This document shows positions 25,230-33,746 of a stretch of DNA of 64,000 nt, piece after piece. Below the pieces are notes generated by a model. The model saw nothing but the letters and a program-made list of their open reading frames with translations. It had not been told where the DNA came from and did not search any database. Numbering within the stretch: the first letter of the stretch is position 1; each line of letters opens with the position of its first letter. This stretch comes from Blautia glucerasea (GTDB lineage Bacteria; Bacillota; Clostridia; Lachnospirales; Lachnospiraceae): contig NZ_JAAITU010000003.1 of NCBI RefSeq assembly GCF_013304385.1, forward strand, positions 1 through 64,000, given 5' to 3'. Made by a program: the position numbers and the translations under genes.

Positions 25230-25374
25230 TATATATCAGGGCTTCGTTTTCGGATTTCTCCCGGGCATTTATTATCTCTGTTATTTGCCAAACTCGCACT
25301 TACAGTGCTCAAACACGGCAAATAACAGAGAAATTAGCCCAGTCGAAATCTGCGAAAGCCTTGCATGATATATA
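25230..25374. repeat. 145-bp imperfect palindrome, MITE-like
   Basis: The outer ends are TATATATCA (25230-25238) and TGATATATA (25366-25374). Inside, GGCTTCG pairs with CGAAAGCC, and CTCTGTTATTTGCC (25276-25289) pairs perfectly with GGCAAATAACAGAG (25317-25330). A small hairpin GCACT-TAC-AGTGC lies at the centre. The arms agree over most of their length with a few bulges. It has no coding potential. It may be a small non-autonomous mobile element or a structured RNA. Confidence 0.65.
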
Positions 25375-25461
25375 ACCAAGATTTTTTCTGTAATGCAACC
25401 AACAATACGATATAATTAATTTGTCAATGCTTATTTTACAGTATCTTTTTGTGTTTTTTGC

Positions 25462-26827
25462 GTGAATAGCGAGGTAGAAAAGAAGGAGGAATACAGGCAG
25501 GCGTCAGAATATGCAAAAGATTTAATGGCGAAAGTAAAGACCTATATTGCACAGACGATGAGAGTGGAAAAGATCAGTATATTTCAGATCGATGAAAATC
25601 TGAATGCTTTTTCCCAGGCGATATACCTATGCCCAGGAACGCAGCTTTGATGTTGCACAGCAGGCGGCAAAAAGCAAGGAGCAGCCGCAGGCAGAGGATA
25701 TCCAGGATTTCAGGAAGAGGGCTGAGAAGCTTAAGATCATGAAAGATACCGGACTGATCAGCGAAGAGGAATTTGCAAAGATCAAGCAGCAGACTCTTTC
25801 TGAGTTGGATAAGGATTCAATGACCCAGTCCGCAAATAAGCCATTGTCAGCAGAGGAGATAAACGTATCAGCTCTTTTAGAAAGGATCTTTCTTTTCCTG
25901 GAGGATGGAAATTGGAAGATGGCTGATAAATATTGTGAGCGTGTGCTTGATCTGGATCCTAGGAATGCTCAGGCATATCTTGGAAAAATGATGGCAGAGC
26001 GGCATGTATATACGAAAGAACTGCTGGTGGATTGTGAAGAAACATTTTGGGGTGACAGAAATTTCAGCAAGGCGCTTCGTTTCGGGAATAAGGAATTTTC
26101 ATCCGAATTAATGGAGATAAACAGCCAGATCTGCGATCGAGGGGTTCTAGGAAATTCCTGAATTTCAGGATGCAAAGGAAAAAATCACTATTTGTGAAGA
26201 AAAACTTCATAGAGAAGGAACAGAAGGAATGCTGGCGATTGGAGCAGATCGAACTGGAAGCAGATCTTGTGTTTGTTCCTGCAGAAAAATATAAAAAAGC
26301 ATTAGATCAGCCATGGAGAATATGTGAAGTCATATGAGCAGCTGATTTCCCTTGATGATTATAAGGACAGCAAGCAAAAAGCAAAGGAAATATATGATCA
26401 GTATCATGTGCAGAAACTGGAAAATCTGCCGGACGTACCTGTAGGTGACAGCATTTTATTTGGCGCTTATGAACAGGATAATGATACATCTGATGGAAAA
26501 GAAAAAATTGAATGGATTATTCTGAAAAAAGAAAAGGACAGGGCTTTTCTGCTAAGTGAGGAAGAAGCAGAAGAATGCCTGCCTACCTCACAGGAAAAAC
26601 AGGCTGAACCTACAGAATATGCTTTGGCGCAGGGAGTGTCAGCTGTGGAGAGAACAACAGATTTTGATTATGGTTACTGCAGCTGGTGGCTGCGTTCTCC
26701 GGGATTTTTACAAAAAAATGCAAATTATGTATCTGAAAGCGGAGTTACCAGTTTTTATGGTGCAGCTGTGGATAAACTGGACTTTGGTGTGCGGCCTGCA
26801 ATGTGGATCAATATAACCGCTTCCTGA
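25462..26827 (+). pseudogene. Decayed gene for a SHOCT/TPR/DUF6273-type protein
   Basis: Three open pieces in different frames follow each other: 25462-25650, about 25610-26161 and 26324-26827. Piece 1 is helical (EKKEEYRQASEYAKDLMAKV). Piece 2 continues after a shift near 25620 (YTYAQERSFDVAQQAAK), then a SHOCT-like segment (LKIMKDTGLISEEEFAKIKQQTLSEL) and a TPR-like segment (DGNWKMADKYCERVLDLDPRNAQAYLGKMM). Between 26150 and 26320 a third frame still reads EFQDAKEKITICEEKL but is broken. Piece 3 carries KDSKQKAKEIYDQY and a DUF6273-like end (WWLRSPG, GVRPAMWI). At least three frameshifts separate parts of one ancestral protein. No single piece has a credible ribosome site except perhaps GTG 25462. 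Confidence 0.7.
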
Positions 26828-26861
26828 AATCTTAACTTTTTTTGAAGAATCCGGAACGTTG

Positions 26862-26890
26862 TTGCCTGGATCATGGAATTGTAATATAAT
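26862..26890 (+). promoter_or_regulatory. Promoter of the gtrB-gtrA-cob run
   Basis: TTGCCT (26862-26867) and TATAAT (26885-26890) stand 17 bp apart, 45 bp before the glycosyltransferase ATG. As the genes to 31697 follow with short gaps or overlaps, it may drive all of them. Confidence 0.65.
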
Positions 26891-26934
26891 GGGGAAGTTA
26901 AATTTGACTGGAATTATGGACTGGAGGTTATATT

Positions 26935-27873
26935 ATGAGCAGACTGTCAATTGTCCTCCCCGCATATAATGAGGAACTGATGGTTGGGAAAACCTGCAAA
27001 GTATTAAAGGAAGAATTGGAAAAAGCAGGGATTGCCTATGAATTGGTTCTTGTGGATGACGGATCCAAGGATCGCACATGGGAAGAAATAAAAAAGGCCG
27101 GTTTTAAGGATGCAAATGTGGTGGGTATTCATTTTTCAAGGAACTTTGGAAAAGAGGCGGCTATCTGTGCAGGGCTTGCACAGGCAGAAGGGGATGTAGT
27201 AGCGGTGATGGACTGTGATCTGCAGCATCCGCCGGAAACGCTGCTTCAGATGTACGCACTGTGGCAGAAGGGCTATGAAGTGATCGAGGGAGTGAAGCTC
27301 TCCAGAGGCAAGGAAAGCGTGCTCCATAAGGAGTGTGCAGGCTTCTTTTATGGGATCATGTCCAAGGCTACCGGAATTGACATGAAGAATGCTTCGGATT
27401 TTAAGATGATGGATCGAAAGGTGGTAGACAGTATTTTGTCGATGCCGGAGCGGAATATGTTTTTCCGGGCCGAGTCTGCATGGGTAGGATACAAAACAAC
27501 TACCGTTGGATTTTATGTTCAGGAGAGAGAAGCAGGTGAATCCAAATGGTCCACCTGGTCTTTGATCAAATATGCATTTACAAACATTGTGGCATTTACT
27601 ACTGTGCCCCTGCAGTTTGTTACGATAGCAGGAACAGCATGCTTCCTTTGTTCACTGGTCCTTTTGATCTATTCTCTTGTGCAGTTCTTTGGCGGCCGGG
27701 CTGTGGAGGGTTATACTACTACGTTGATCGTGCTTCTTATGATCGGAAGTGCTGTGATGTTAAGCCTTGGCATTATAGGCTATTATATTGCCAAGATTTA
27801 TGAAGAAGTAAAGAAACGGCCAAGGTATATTGTATCAAAGATATTACGTGGAACAGGAGAACAGCAACAGTAA
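26935..27873 (+). CDS. Family 2 glycosyltransferase, GtrB/DPM1 type
   Basis: The 312 residues show the GT-A start LSIVLPAYNEE, the metal-binding VMDCDLQHPPE (near 93), and two C-terminal membrane segments (about 230-255 and 265-290). This is the layout of bactoprenol-phosphate glycosyltransferases, which load a sugar on undecaprenyl phosphate at the inner membrane face. The GtrA-type protein encoded immediately downstream is the usual flippase partner. The sugar and its acceptor (teichoic acid, polysaccharide) are not predictable. Confidence 0.85.
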   Translation: MSRLSIVLPAYNEELMVGKTCKVLKEELEKAGIAYELVLVDDGSKDRTWEEIKKAGFKDANVVGIHFSRNFGKEAAICAGLAQAEGDVVAVMDCDLQHPPETLLQMYALWQKGYEVIEGVKLSRGKESVLHKECAGFFYGIMSKATGIDMKNASDFKMMDRKVVDSILSMPERNMFFRAESAWVGYKTTTVGFYVQEREAGESKWSTWSLIKYAFTNIVAFTTVPLQFVTIAGTACFLCSLVLLIYSLVQFFGGRAVEGYTTTLIVLLMIGSAVMLSLGIIGYYIAKIYEEVKKRPRYIVSKILRGTGEQQQ

Positions 27874-27874
27874 A

Positions 27875-28288
27875 ATGAAGGAACTGATCAAAAAATTATA
27901 TAAGAATGATGTGGTGCGGTATGTCTTTTTTGGCGGCTGCACCACTATGGTTAATCTTGTAAGCTTTTATATCCTGCGTAAAGCAGGTACGGAACTGAAT
28001 ACAGCTAATCTTATTTCGATTATCCTTGCCATTCTTTTTGCCTATGTGGTAAATTCAAAATATGTATTTCAGGATAAATGTGAGACTTTGAAGGATCACA
28101 TTAAGCCTTTTGGCAAGTTTATCGGAGCCAGGCTGGCAACTATGGTGATCGAGGTGGGCGGCGTGTGGCTTCTGGTAGAACAGCTTCATATGAATGATAT
28201 GCTAGGGAAATTTGCCACCCAGTTTGTGGTACTTGTTCTGAATTACATATTCAGTAAATTCCTTGTGTTTACCACAGGAAAGAAGTAA
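27875..28288 (+). CDS. GtrA-family membrane protein
   Basis: The 137 residues form four membrane segments, with the GtrA signature VRYVFFGGCTTMVNLVSFYIL at the start and FVVLVLNYIFSKFLVF at the end. GtrA proteins are thought to flip lipid-linked sugars outward. I start at ATG 27875, which begins two bases after the upstream stop; the frame opens earlier but would overlap gtrB. Expected to work with the glycosyltransferase before it. Confidence 0.82.
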   Translation: MKELIKKLYKNDVVRYVFFGGCTTMVNLVSFYILRKAGTELNTANLISIILAILFAYVVNSKYVFQDKCETLKDHIKPFGKFIGARLATMVIEVGGVWLLVEQLHMNDMLGKFATQFVVLVLNYIFSKFLVFTTGKK

Positions 28289-28301
28289 GGAGAGAGAAAA
28301 G

Positions 28302-29354
28302 ATGACAATAAATGAAACCATTGCTGCTGTCCGGCCGTTGGATCAGCAGATCATGGAAAAAGCAAAGAAACGATGGGACAGTATTGCAAAGCCTTTACAT
28401 TCCCTGGGAAAGATGGAGGATCTGATCATACAGATCGCCGGGATCACCGGGAAATTTAACGTAGATATACATAAAAAAGCACTGGTTGCAATGTGCGCGG
28501 ATAATGGTGTTGTGGAAGAGGGCGTGACCCAGACAGGACAGGAAGTGACTGCTATTGTGGCGGATAATTTTGTACGCGGTACTTCTACTGTATGCGTGAT
28601 GTGCCAGGCGTGCGGTGTGGATATGAAACCGGTAGATATTGGTATGGTAACAGATGCATTAGCAAGAAGAGATCTGAAGGTTGCTTATGGCACCAGGAAT
28701 ATGGCAAAGGGTCCTGCCATGACAAGAGAACAGGCAGAGCAGGCGATCCGTGCCGGGATCGCTATGGCAGAAGAACTGAAAAGCCAGGGATACCAGATAC
28801 TGGCTACCGGCGAGATGGGCATTGGTAATACTACCACCAGCAGTGCAGTGGCATCTGTTCTCTTGAATCAGCCGGTAGAAAAGATGACAGGCCGGGGAGC
28901 TGGGCTTTCCAGTGAAGGACTTTTACGGAAGATCCGCACCATAGAGAAGGCGATCCAGCTGAATCAGCCAGATCCGGAAGACCCAGTAGATGTGCTGGCA
29001 AAGGTAGGAGGACTGGACATTGCAGGACTTACCGGAGTTTATCTTGGAGGAGCAGCTCTTGGTATGCCGGTTGTTATGGATGGATTTATTTCCTGTGTGG
29101 CAGCTCTTGCAGCCAGGAAAATGTGTGAACTGGCAGGTGATTATATGATTCCTAGCCATATGTCAAAGGAACCGGCTTCCAGGCTTTTGATGGAGGCACT
29201 GGGAAAGGATCCGGTGATCTATGGAGACATGTGTCTTGGGGAAGGCACCGGGGCAGTAGCGCTATTTCCATTTTTGGATATGGGTGCAAAGCTTTACAAT
29301 ACGCTTAGTACCTTTGAGGATATCCATGTAGAACAATATGAAGAATTGAAATAG
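28302..29354 (+). CDS. cobT: Nicotinate-nucleotide:dimethylbenzimidazole phosphoribosyltransferase
   Basis: CobT makes alpha-ribazole phosphate for the lower ligand of cobamides. The 350 residues match the family throughout: KPLHSLGKMEDLIIQIAGI, VAMCADNGVVEEGVTQ, ATGEMGIGNTTTSSAV and the C-terminal GEGTGAVALFPFLD with the catalytic glutamate. ATG 28302 has AAGGAGAG upstream. It opens a B12 nucleotide-loop operon (cobT-cobU-cobS-cobU-like-cobC-like) although no corrin-ring genes are in view and no cobalamin riboswitch precedes it. Confidence 0.94.
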   Translation: MTINETIAAVRPLDQQIMEKAKKRWDSIAKPLHSLGKMEDLIIQIAGITGKFNVDIHKKALVAMCADNGVVEEGVTQTGQEVTAIVADNFVRGTSTVCVMCQACGVDMKPVDIGMVTDALARRDLKVAYGTRNMAKGPAMTREQAEQAIRAGIAMAEELKSQGYQILATGEMGIGNTTTSSAVASVLLNQPVEKMTGRGAGLSSEGLLRKIRTIEKAIQLNQPDPEDPVDVLAKVGGLDIAGLTGVYLGGAALGMPVVMDGFISCVAALAARKMCELAGDYMIPSHMSKEPASRLLMEALGKDPVIYGDMCLGEGTGAVALFPFLDMGAKLYNTLSTFEDIHVEQYEELK

Positions 29355-29401
29355 CCACATGGAGAAACGATGAACATGCTGAATATGAGGAACTTAAAAT
29401 A

Positions 29402-29947
29402 ATGCTGGTTTTGGTAACAGGAGGCAGTGGAAGCGGGAAATCTGCCTATGCAGAAGAAAAGATCCTGTCTTTTGGACAGGGAAAACGGATTTATATCGCT
29501 ACCATGTTTCCTTTTGATAAAGAAAGTGATGCAAGGATCCTGCGGCACAGACAGATGCGTGCAGGAAAAGGTTTTGAAACAGTAGAAAGATATACGGATC
29601 TTAAGGGACTAAAGCTGGATCCGGACAGTGTAGTGCTTCTGGAGTGCATGTCCAATCTGACTGCCAATGAAATGTTTCAGGAAGAGGGTGCCCATGAAAG
29701 AACTGTGGAAGCAGTGATGGAAGGGGTAAAACATCTTCGTGACAGTGTACAGCATCTGGTGATCGTGACCAATGAAATTTTTTCGGAAACTGCCCAGTAT
29801 CTGGGAGAGACCGCTCTTTATCAAAGCTATCTGGGAGAGATCAATTGTCAGATTGCCGGGGAAGCAGATGAAGTGACGGAAGTTGTATATGGGATTCCGG
29901 TATATCTGAAAGGAGGATGTGTACCTGATGAAAAAAATGTGGAATAA
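29402..29947 (+). CDS. cobU: Adenosylcobinamide kinase / guanylyltransferase
   Basis: It phosphorylates adenosylcobinamide and attaches GMP. The 181 residues show the P-loop GGSGSGKSAYAE (7-18), the guanylylated-histidine region ILRHRQMRAGKGFETVE (His near 44), LLECMSNLTANEMF and VTNEIF. Full length. Its end overlaps the cobS start by 20 bp (from ATG 29928). Confidence 0.93.
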   Translation: MLVLVTGGSGSGKSAYAEEKILSFGQGKRIYIATMFPFDKESDARILRHRQMRAGKGFETVERYTDLKGLKLDPDSVVLLECMSNLTANEMFQEEGAHERTVEAVMEGVKHLRDSVQHLVIVTNEIFSETAQYLGETALYQSYLGEINCQIAGEADEVTEVVYGIPVYLKGGCVPDEKNVE

Positions 29948-30698
29948 TTTTAAGGCGGCGTTTGCTATGTATTCCAAGATCCCTATGCCTGTAACTGACT
30001 GGGATAAAGAAAATATCAAGTATATGTTCTGCTTTTTTCCATTTATAGGTGCAGTGATCGGGCTGATCACCTGGCTGGCAGGATATGCAGGGCAGTATTG
30101 TGGATACAATAGCAGCTTTGTGGCAGTAGTTCTCACTTTGATTCCTGTCCTTATTACAGGAGGGATCCATGTGGACGGCCTTCTGGACACATCAGATGCA
30201 TTAAGCTCCTGGCAAAGCCGTGAGCGCAGGCTGGAGATCCTGAAGGATTCCAATGCAGGAGCTTTCGCGGTGATCACAGCAGGTATTTATTTCCTTACAT
30301 GGTATGGGGCTTACAGTCAGATGTGGAGAAACGGCAAAGCGCTGCTGATCATGGCAATGGGCTTTATGGTTTCCAGGTGTTTTTCCGGGATCAGCGTGGT
30401 TACATTTCCAAAAGCAAGAAAAGATGGAACAGTGGCAGAGTTTTCAAGAAAATCAGAAGATATTACGGTTCGTAATGTGCTGGTCATTTATCTGGCAGTT
30501 TTGCTTGCTCTTATGGTACTGGTACAGCCTGTTTTAGGAATCCTGGCTTTTCTTGGCGCACTGGCGGTTTTTGTCTGGTATCATCATATGGCCATGAAAT
30601 TTTTTGGAGGGATCACAGGGGATCTGGCAGGGTTTTTCCTTTGTACCTGTGAGGCCGGGATGTGTGTGATCCTGGCTATTGCCTCTAATTTTATATAA
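29928..30698 (+). CDS. cobS: Adenosylcobinamide-GDP ribazoletransferase
   Basis: CobS joins the activated corrinoid with alpha-ribazole to finish the cobamide. The 256-residue membrane protein shows KMWNNFKAAFAMYSKIPMP at the start, the key GGIHVDGLLDTSDALSSWQSRERRLEILKDSNAGAF region (about 78-112; Asp-rich metal site) and five or so membrane segments. I chose ATG 29928, eleven bases after AGGAGG; GTG 29919 lies too close to that site. Confidence 0.92.
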   Translation: MKKMWNNFKAAFAMYSKIPMPVTDWDKENIKYMFCFFPFIGAVIGLITWLAGYAGQYCGYNSSFVAVVLTLIPVLITGGIHVDGLLDTSDALSSWQSRERRLEILKDSNAGAFAVITAGIYFLTWYGAYSQMWRNGKALLIMAMGFMVSRCFSGISVVTFPKARKDGTVAEFSRKSEDITVRNVLVIYLAVLLALMVLVQPVLGILAFLGALAVFVWYHHMAMKFFGGITGDLAGFFLCTCEAGMCVILAIASNFI

Positions 30699-30730
30699 TG
30701 AATAATAAAATAAAACCAGGGAGAAAGTAA

Positions 30731-31111
30731 ATGGAATTGATCATCGGAGGGGCTTTTCAGGGAAAAAGCGATTATGCAAAAAAGCAGCATCCTGAAATTT
30801 GCTGGAAAGAAGGCAGAGATCTGGGCGCAGACGAGATTTTTACAGCATCAGGTGTTTTGAATCTTCATGAGTTTATACGAAAGGAAATGCAGGCAGGACA
30901 AGATCTGGAAGGATTTGGAGAGGAATTGATAAGAAGAAATCCAAATCTGATCCTTACTTCCTGTGAGATCGGCTATGGAGTTGTTCCTGTAGATGCTTTT
31001 GACCGGGCATACCGTGAGAAGACAGGAAGGATCTGCACTGTTCTTGCATCCTACAGCCGGAAAGTGACAAGGGTGATATGTGGAATAGGAACGGTGATCA
31101 AAGATGCTTGA
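30731..31111 (+). CDS. Short CobU-like P-loop protein
   Basis: The 126 residues resemble cobinamide kinase/guanylyltransferase: P-loop IIGGAFQGKSDYAKK (4-17), a LILTSCEIGYGVVPVD stretch like the CobU VTNEIG region, and FDRAYREKTGRI. It is about 55 residues shorter than CobU and lacks the region with the guanylylated histidine. It sits between cobS and the cobC-like gene in the operon, overlapping the latter by 8 bp. It may be a kinase-only paralogue or a regulator. Similar short proteins occur in other clostridial cob operons, but I cannot assign an activity. Confidence 0.7.
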   Translation: MELIIGGAFQGKSDYAKKQHPEICWKEGRDLGADEIFTASGVLNLHEFIRKEMQAGQDLEGFGEELIRRNPNLILTSCEIGYGVVPVDAFDRAYREKTGRICTVLASYSRKVTRVICGIGTVIKDA

Positions 31112-31697
31112 TTTGTGGCTGATTCGTCATGGGCAGACAGAGGGAAACAAATCCGGCAAGTACATTGGAGTGACAGATGAGTCTCTTTGTGTGGAGGGGA
31201 TAGAGTTTCTTAAAACTCTTCAATATCCGGAAATAGATGCAGTGTTTGTAAGTCCTAAAAAGCGGTGTCTGCAGACTGCACAGATTCTTTTTCCGGAACA
31301 TGAGGCGCATGTTATTCCGGAACTTGCAGAGTGTGATTTCGGAGAGTTTGAGAATAAAAATTATAAGGAACTGTCTGGTAATCAGCATTATCAGCAGTGG
31401 ATTGATTCTAATGGGATGCTTCCGTTTCCAGGAGGTGAAAGCAGAGGGGCTTTTAAGAAAAGATGCTTTGACGGATTTGGAAAAGTAGTGCAGCAATGTA
31501 TCAACCGTAAGATACTAAGAGCAGGTCTGGTAGTGCATGGCGGCACCATTATGAATCTTATGGAGGAATATTGCGATGAGCACAGATCATTTTATGAATG
31601 GCATGTAAAGAACGGAAAGGGTTTTCATGTAGTTCTTGATCCAGAAGCATGGAGTCAGGGAGATCGGCGGCTGATCCTAAAATACGCATATGAATGA
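31104..31697 (+). CDS. cobC: Histidine phosphatase family protein, CobC-like
   Basis: The 197 residues have the histidine phosphatase core: LIRHGQTEGN (catalytic His8), YIGVTDESL, VSPKKRCLQTAQIL, ECDFGEFENKNYKEL with the acid residue, and VVHGGTIMNLM with the second catalytic His. Placement at the end of the cob operon points to alpha-ribazole-5'-phosphate phosphatase. The family is broad, so the substrate rests on context. The IS at 31702 begins five bases after the stop codon. Confidence 0.8.
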   Translation: MLDLWLIRHGQTEGNKSGKYIGVTDESLCVEGIEFLKTLQYPEIDAVFVSPKKRCLQTAQILFPEHEAHVIPELAECDFGEFENKNYKELSGNQHYQQWIDSNGMLPFPGGESRGAFKKRCFDGFGKVVQQCINRKILRAGLVVHGGTIMNLMEEYCDEHRSFYEWHVKNGKGFHVVLDPEAWSQGDRRLILKYAYE

Positions 31698-31755
31698 GAG
31701 AAAGAAGGGGCTGTCGCACTAACGTGCGGCAGCTCATTTTATATATCCAACACAA

Positions 31756-31794
31756 AACGCCGAGCTTCGAAAAGCCCGGCGTTCGTGGTATAAT
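31756..31794 (+). promoter_or_regulatory. Hairpin and -10 box before the transposase
   Basis: AACGCCG (31756-31762) pairs with CGGCGTT (31777-31783), and inside it GCTT pairs with AAGC. TATAAT (31789-31794) follows at once, with ATG at 31801, so transcripts from this promoter would start at or next to the ATG. Transcription entering from the cob operon would form the hairpin directly upstream of the start codon, a common means of limiting transposase. Confidence 0.5.
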
Positions 31795-31800
31795 CAGTTT

Positions 31801-33426
31801 ATGCGACTAAACAAAATAATACAGAGGGATTATACCTCATTTTCGCTGTATTATCAAATCAAACTTCCGCTGGATTTAGAGATTTCTATTCCATCTGATG
31901 ATCCAGTTCGTCTGGTAAGTGCCTTTGTGGAGGAAATGGACCTTTCTGAACTATATAAAACTTATGGCAGGATCAGAAAAAATCAGGCAACGCCGCGTCA
32001 GATGCTGAAACTCGTTATCTATGCAGCAATGAATCGAATCTACTCAAGTCGAGATATCCGAAAAGCATGTAAACGGGATATCAACTTTATGTATCTCCTT
32101 GAAGGAATGCCTGCTCCTGATCATGCAACGATTGCGCGTTTTATCTCCCTACATTTTTCTGCCTGCGCAAAGGTTCTGCTTGCCCAAATGTCAGATCTGC
32201 TCTATCTTCTTGGTGAGATTTCGGGAAAGACCATTTTTATTGATGGCACCAAGATTGAATCGGCAGCCAATAAATATACATTTGTATGGAAACGGGCTAT
32301 TACGAAAAATCAGGCCCGGTTATACACAAAACTAACTTCTTTTGTGGCTGAATGCGAAGAACTCTATGGAATCAGGACCGTATACCATGACCAGATATCC
32401 ATCCACACATTAAAACGGTTAAAAAAGCAGTTGTGCCGCGTCAAAGTACAGGAGGGAATTGTGTTCGTGCATGGAATTGGACGTAGAAAAACACAGTTGC
32501 AGAAATCCCTGGAACAGCTGGATCAATATCTGGAGAAACTAAAGGAATATACGAAAAAACTGTATACGCTTGGAGATAGAAACAGTTATTCCAAAACAGA
32601 CCCGGATGCGACCTTCATGAGAACGAAAGAAGATGCGATGCTGAATGGACAGTTAAAACCTGCTTATAACATCCAGCACGGAGTGGACTCTGAATACATC
32701 ACATGGATTGATATTAGCCCGCGTCCAACCGATACATGCACCCTGATCCCTTTTTTGAAAGATATGGAGAGTCACTTAGGATTTAAATATTCAGAAATCG
32801 TTGCAGATGCCGGATATGAAAGTGAAGAAAACTATCTTTTCATTGAGGGAAACGGACAGACCGCCTATATAAAGCCGCAGAACTATAAGATTTCGAAAAC
32901 CCGAAAATATAAAAAAGACATCAGCAGAAGAGAAAACATGGAGTATCACGCAGACAGAGACAGCTATATCTGTCGGAATGGAAGGGAACTGACTGTTACA
33001 AATGAACGCAGAAGTAAAACAGCCAGCGGATATGTCAGTGTAAAAACTTATTACAGAAGTCCAGACTGTACCGGCTGTCCTTATAAAACGGAATGTATCA
33101 AAGGAAACAACTGCAAAACACCTATGGAAAAACGTAATAAAGTGCTGATGGTCTCGAAGACGATGAGTCAAAAACGTGCAGAAGATCTGGAACGGATCAC
33201 AAGTGAGTATGGAACGATGCTCCGTATGAATCGCAGTATTCAGGCCGAAGGTTCATTTGCTGATGTAAAGGAAGACATGAATTTTCGAAGATATCTGTAC
33301 CGAGGAAAAGCAAATGCACTGGCAGAGAGCATCCTTTTGGCGATGGGACGAAATATCAATAAGCTTCATTGCAAGATTCAGACCGGAAGAACGGGGAGTC
33401 ATCTTTTTTCATTAAAGACAGCATAG
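31801..33426 (+). CDS. IS1182-family transposase
   Basis: The 541 residues carry the N-terminal DUF772-type domain (TPRQMLKLVIYAAMNRIYSSRDIRKAC, MPAPDHATIARF), the first catalytic Asp in TIFIDGTKIESAANKYTFVWKR, the second in IVADAGYESEENY and the Glu in the C-terminal RSIQAEGSFADVKEDMNFRRYLYRG. A Cys pattern CTGCPYKTECI lies before it. All three DDE residues and the full length are present, so it may be active. No ribosome site precedes ATG 31801. Confidence 0.92.
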   Translation: MRLNKIIQRDYTSFSLYYQIKLPLDLEISIPSDDPVRLVSAFVEEMDLSELYKTYGRIRKNQATPRQMLKLVIYAAMNRIYSSRDIRKACKRDINFMYLLEGMPAPDHATIARFISLHFSACAKVLLAQMSDLLYLLGEISGKTIFIDGTKIESAANKYTFVWKRAITKNQARLYTKLTSFVAECEELYGIRTVYHDQISIHTLKRLKKQLCRVKVQEGIVFVHGIGRRKTQLQKSLEQLDQYLEKLKEYTKKLYTLGDRNSYSKTDPDATFMRTKEDAMLNGQLKPAYNIQHGVDSEYITWIDISPRPTDTCTLIPFLKDMESHLGFKYSEIVADAGYESEENYLFIEGNGQTAYIKPQNYKISKTRKYKKDISRRENMEYHADRDSYICRNGRELTVTNERRSKTASGYVSVKTYYRSPDCTGCPYKTECIKGNNCKTPMEKRNKVLMVSKTMSQKRAEDLERITSEYGTMLRMNRSIQAEGSFADVKEDMNFRRYLYRGKANALAESILLAMGRNINKLHCKIQTGRTGSHLFSLKTA

Positions 33427-33746
33427 ATTTTAATGGTTGAAAACAAAACAGTTTGAAATCAGGCATGCCGAAAGGGATGTCTGGGAATGAACTGTGTTTA
33501 TAAGGGATGGGGGCGAAATCACAACCGATTTCGCCCCCATTTGGGCATAAAGCAAGGCTGCCGCCCAGCAAAAAATATTTGCTAGTGCGACAGTCCCTTC
33601 TTGCACATTCCAACAAAAAAATTAAGAATATCAAAAAAATTTTTTGCGAGTTCCATTGAAATTTATACAAATTTATGATAAATTGATACTATAAAATATG
33701 GAGTATTCCTAAAAAAATCAGTTAAATAAAAAAGGAGGAGGTAAAT
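33427..33746. other. IS right end and ssnA upstream region
   Basis: This 320-bp gap holds the transposase terminator hairpin, the right inverted repeat (33583-33602) and then 144 bp of A+T-rich DNA before ssnA. A weak promoter is possible there: TTGAAA (33656-33661) and TAAATT (33679-33684), 17 bp apart. AAGGAGGAGG precedes the ssnA ATG. Confidence 0.5.
33507..33540. terminator. IS internal terminator hairpin
   Basis: ATGGGGGCGAAATC (33507-33520) and GATTTCGCCCCCAT (33527-33540) form a perfect 14-bp stem with loop ACAACC. It has no T-run, so it may stall transcription in both directions or serve the transposition end. Confidence 0.55.

Larger units (their letters stand above)
24950..25461. 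other. 512-bp non-coding region after nifJ
   Basis: No gene is supported here. In order it holds the second unit of the tandem repeat (to 25029), a strong terminator (25103-25152), an A+T-rich stretch, and a 145-bp imperfect palindrome (25230-25374). A 77-codon frame at 25135-25368 is discounted because it lies mostly inside the palindrome and has no ribosome site. Confidence 0.7.
31702..33602 (+). mobile_element. Complete IS1182-family insertion sequence
   Basis: Terminal inverted repeats of 20 bp, 31702-31721 and 33583-33602, agree at 19 positions (AAGAAGGGGCTGTCGCACTA and its partner with A for G at position 9). One transposase gene fills the inside. A 12-pair hairpin (31756-31783) lies just before the gene and overlaps its -35 region, and a 14-bp terminator hairpin (33507-33540) follows the gene. 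No target duplication is obvious. The element sits between the cob operon and the ssnA operon. Confidence 0.85.

Noticed and set aside
25135-25368. 77-codon frame after nifJ
   Set aside because: It starts in the terminator stem and lies mostly inside the 145-bp palindrome, with no ribosome site.
27875-28301. Cobalamin riboswitch expected before cobT
   Set aside because: cobT starts 13 bp after the gtrA stop; there is no room and no B12-box-like string.
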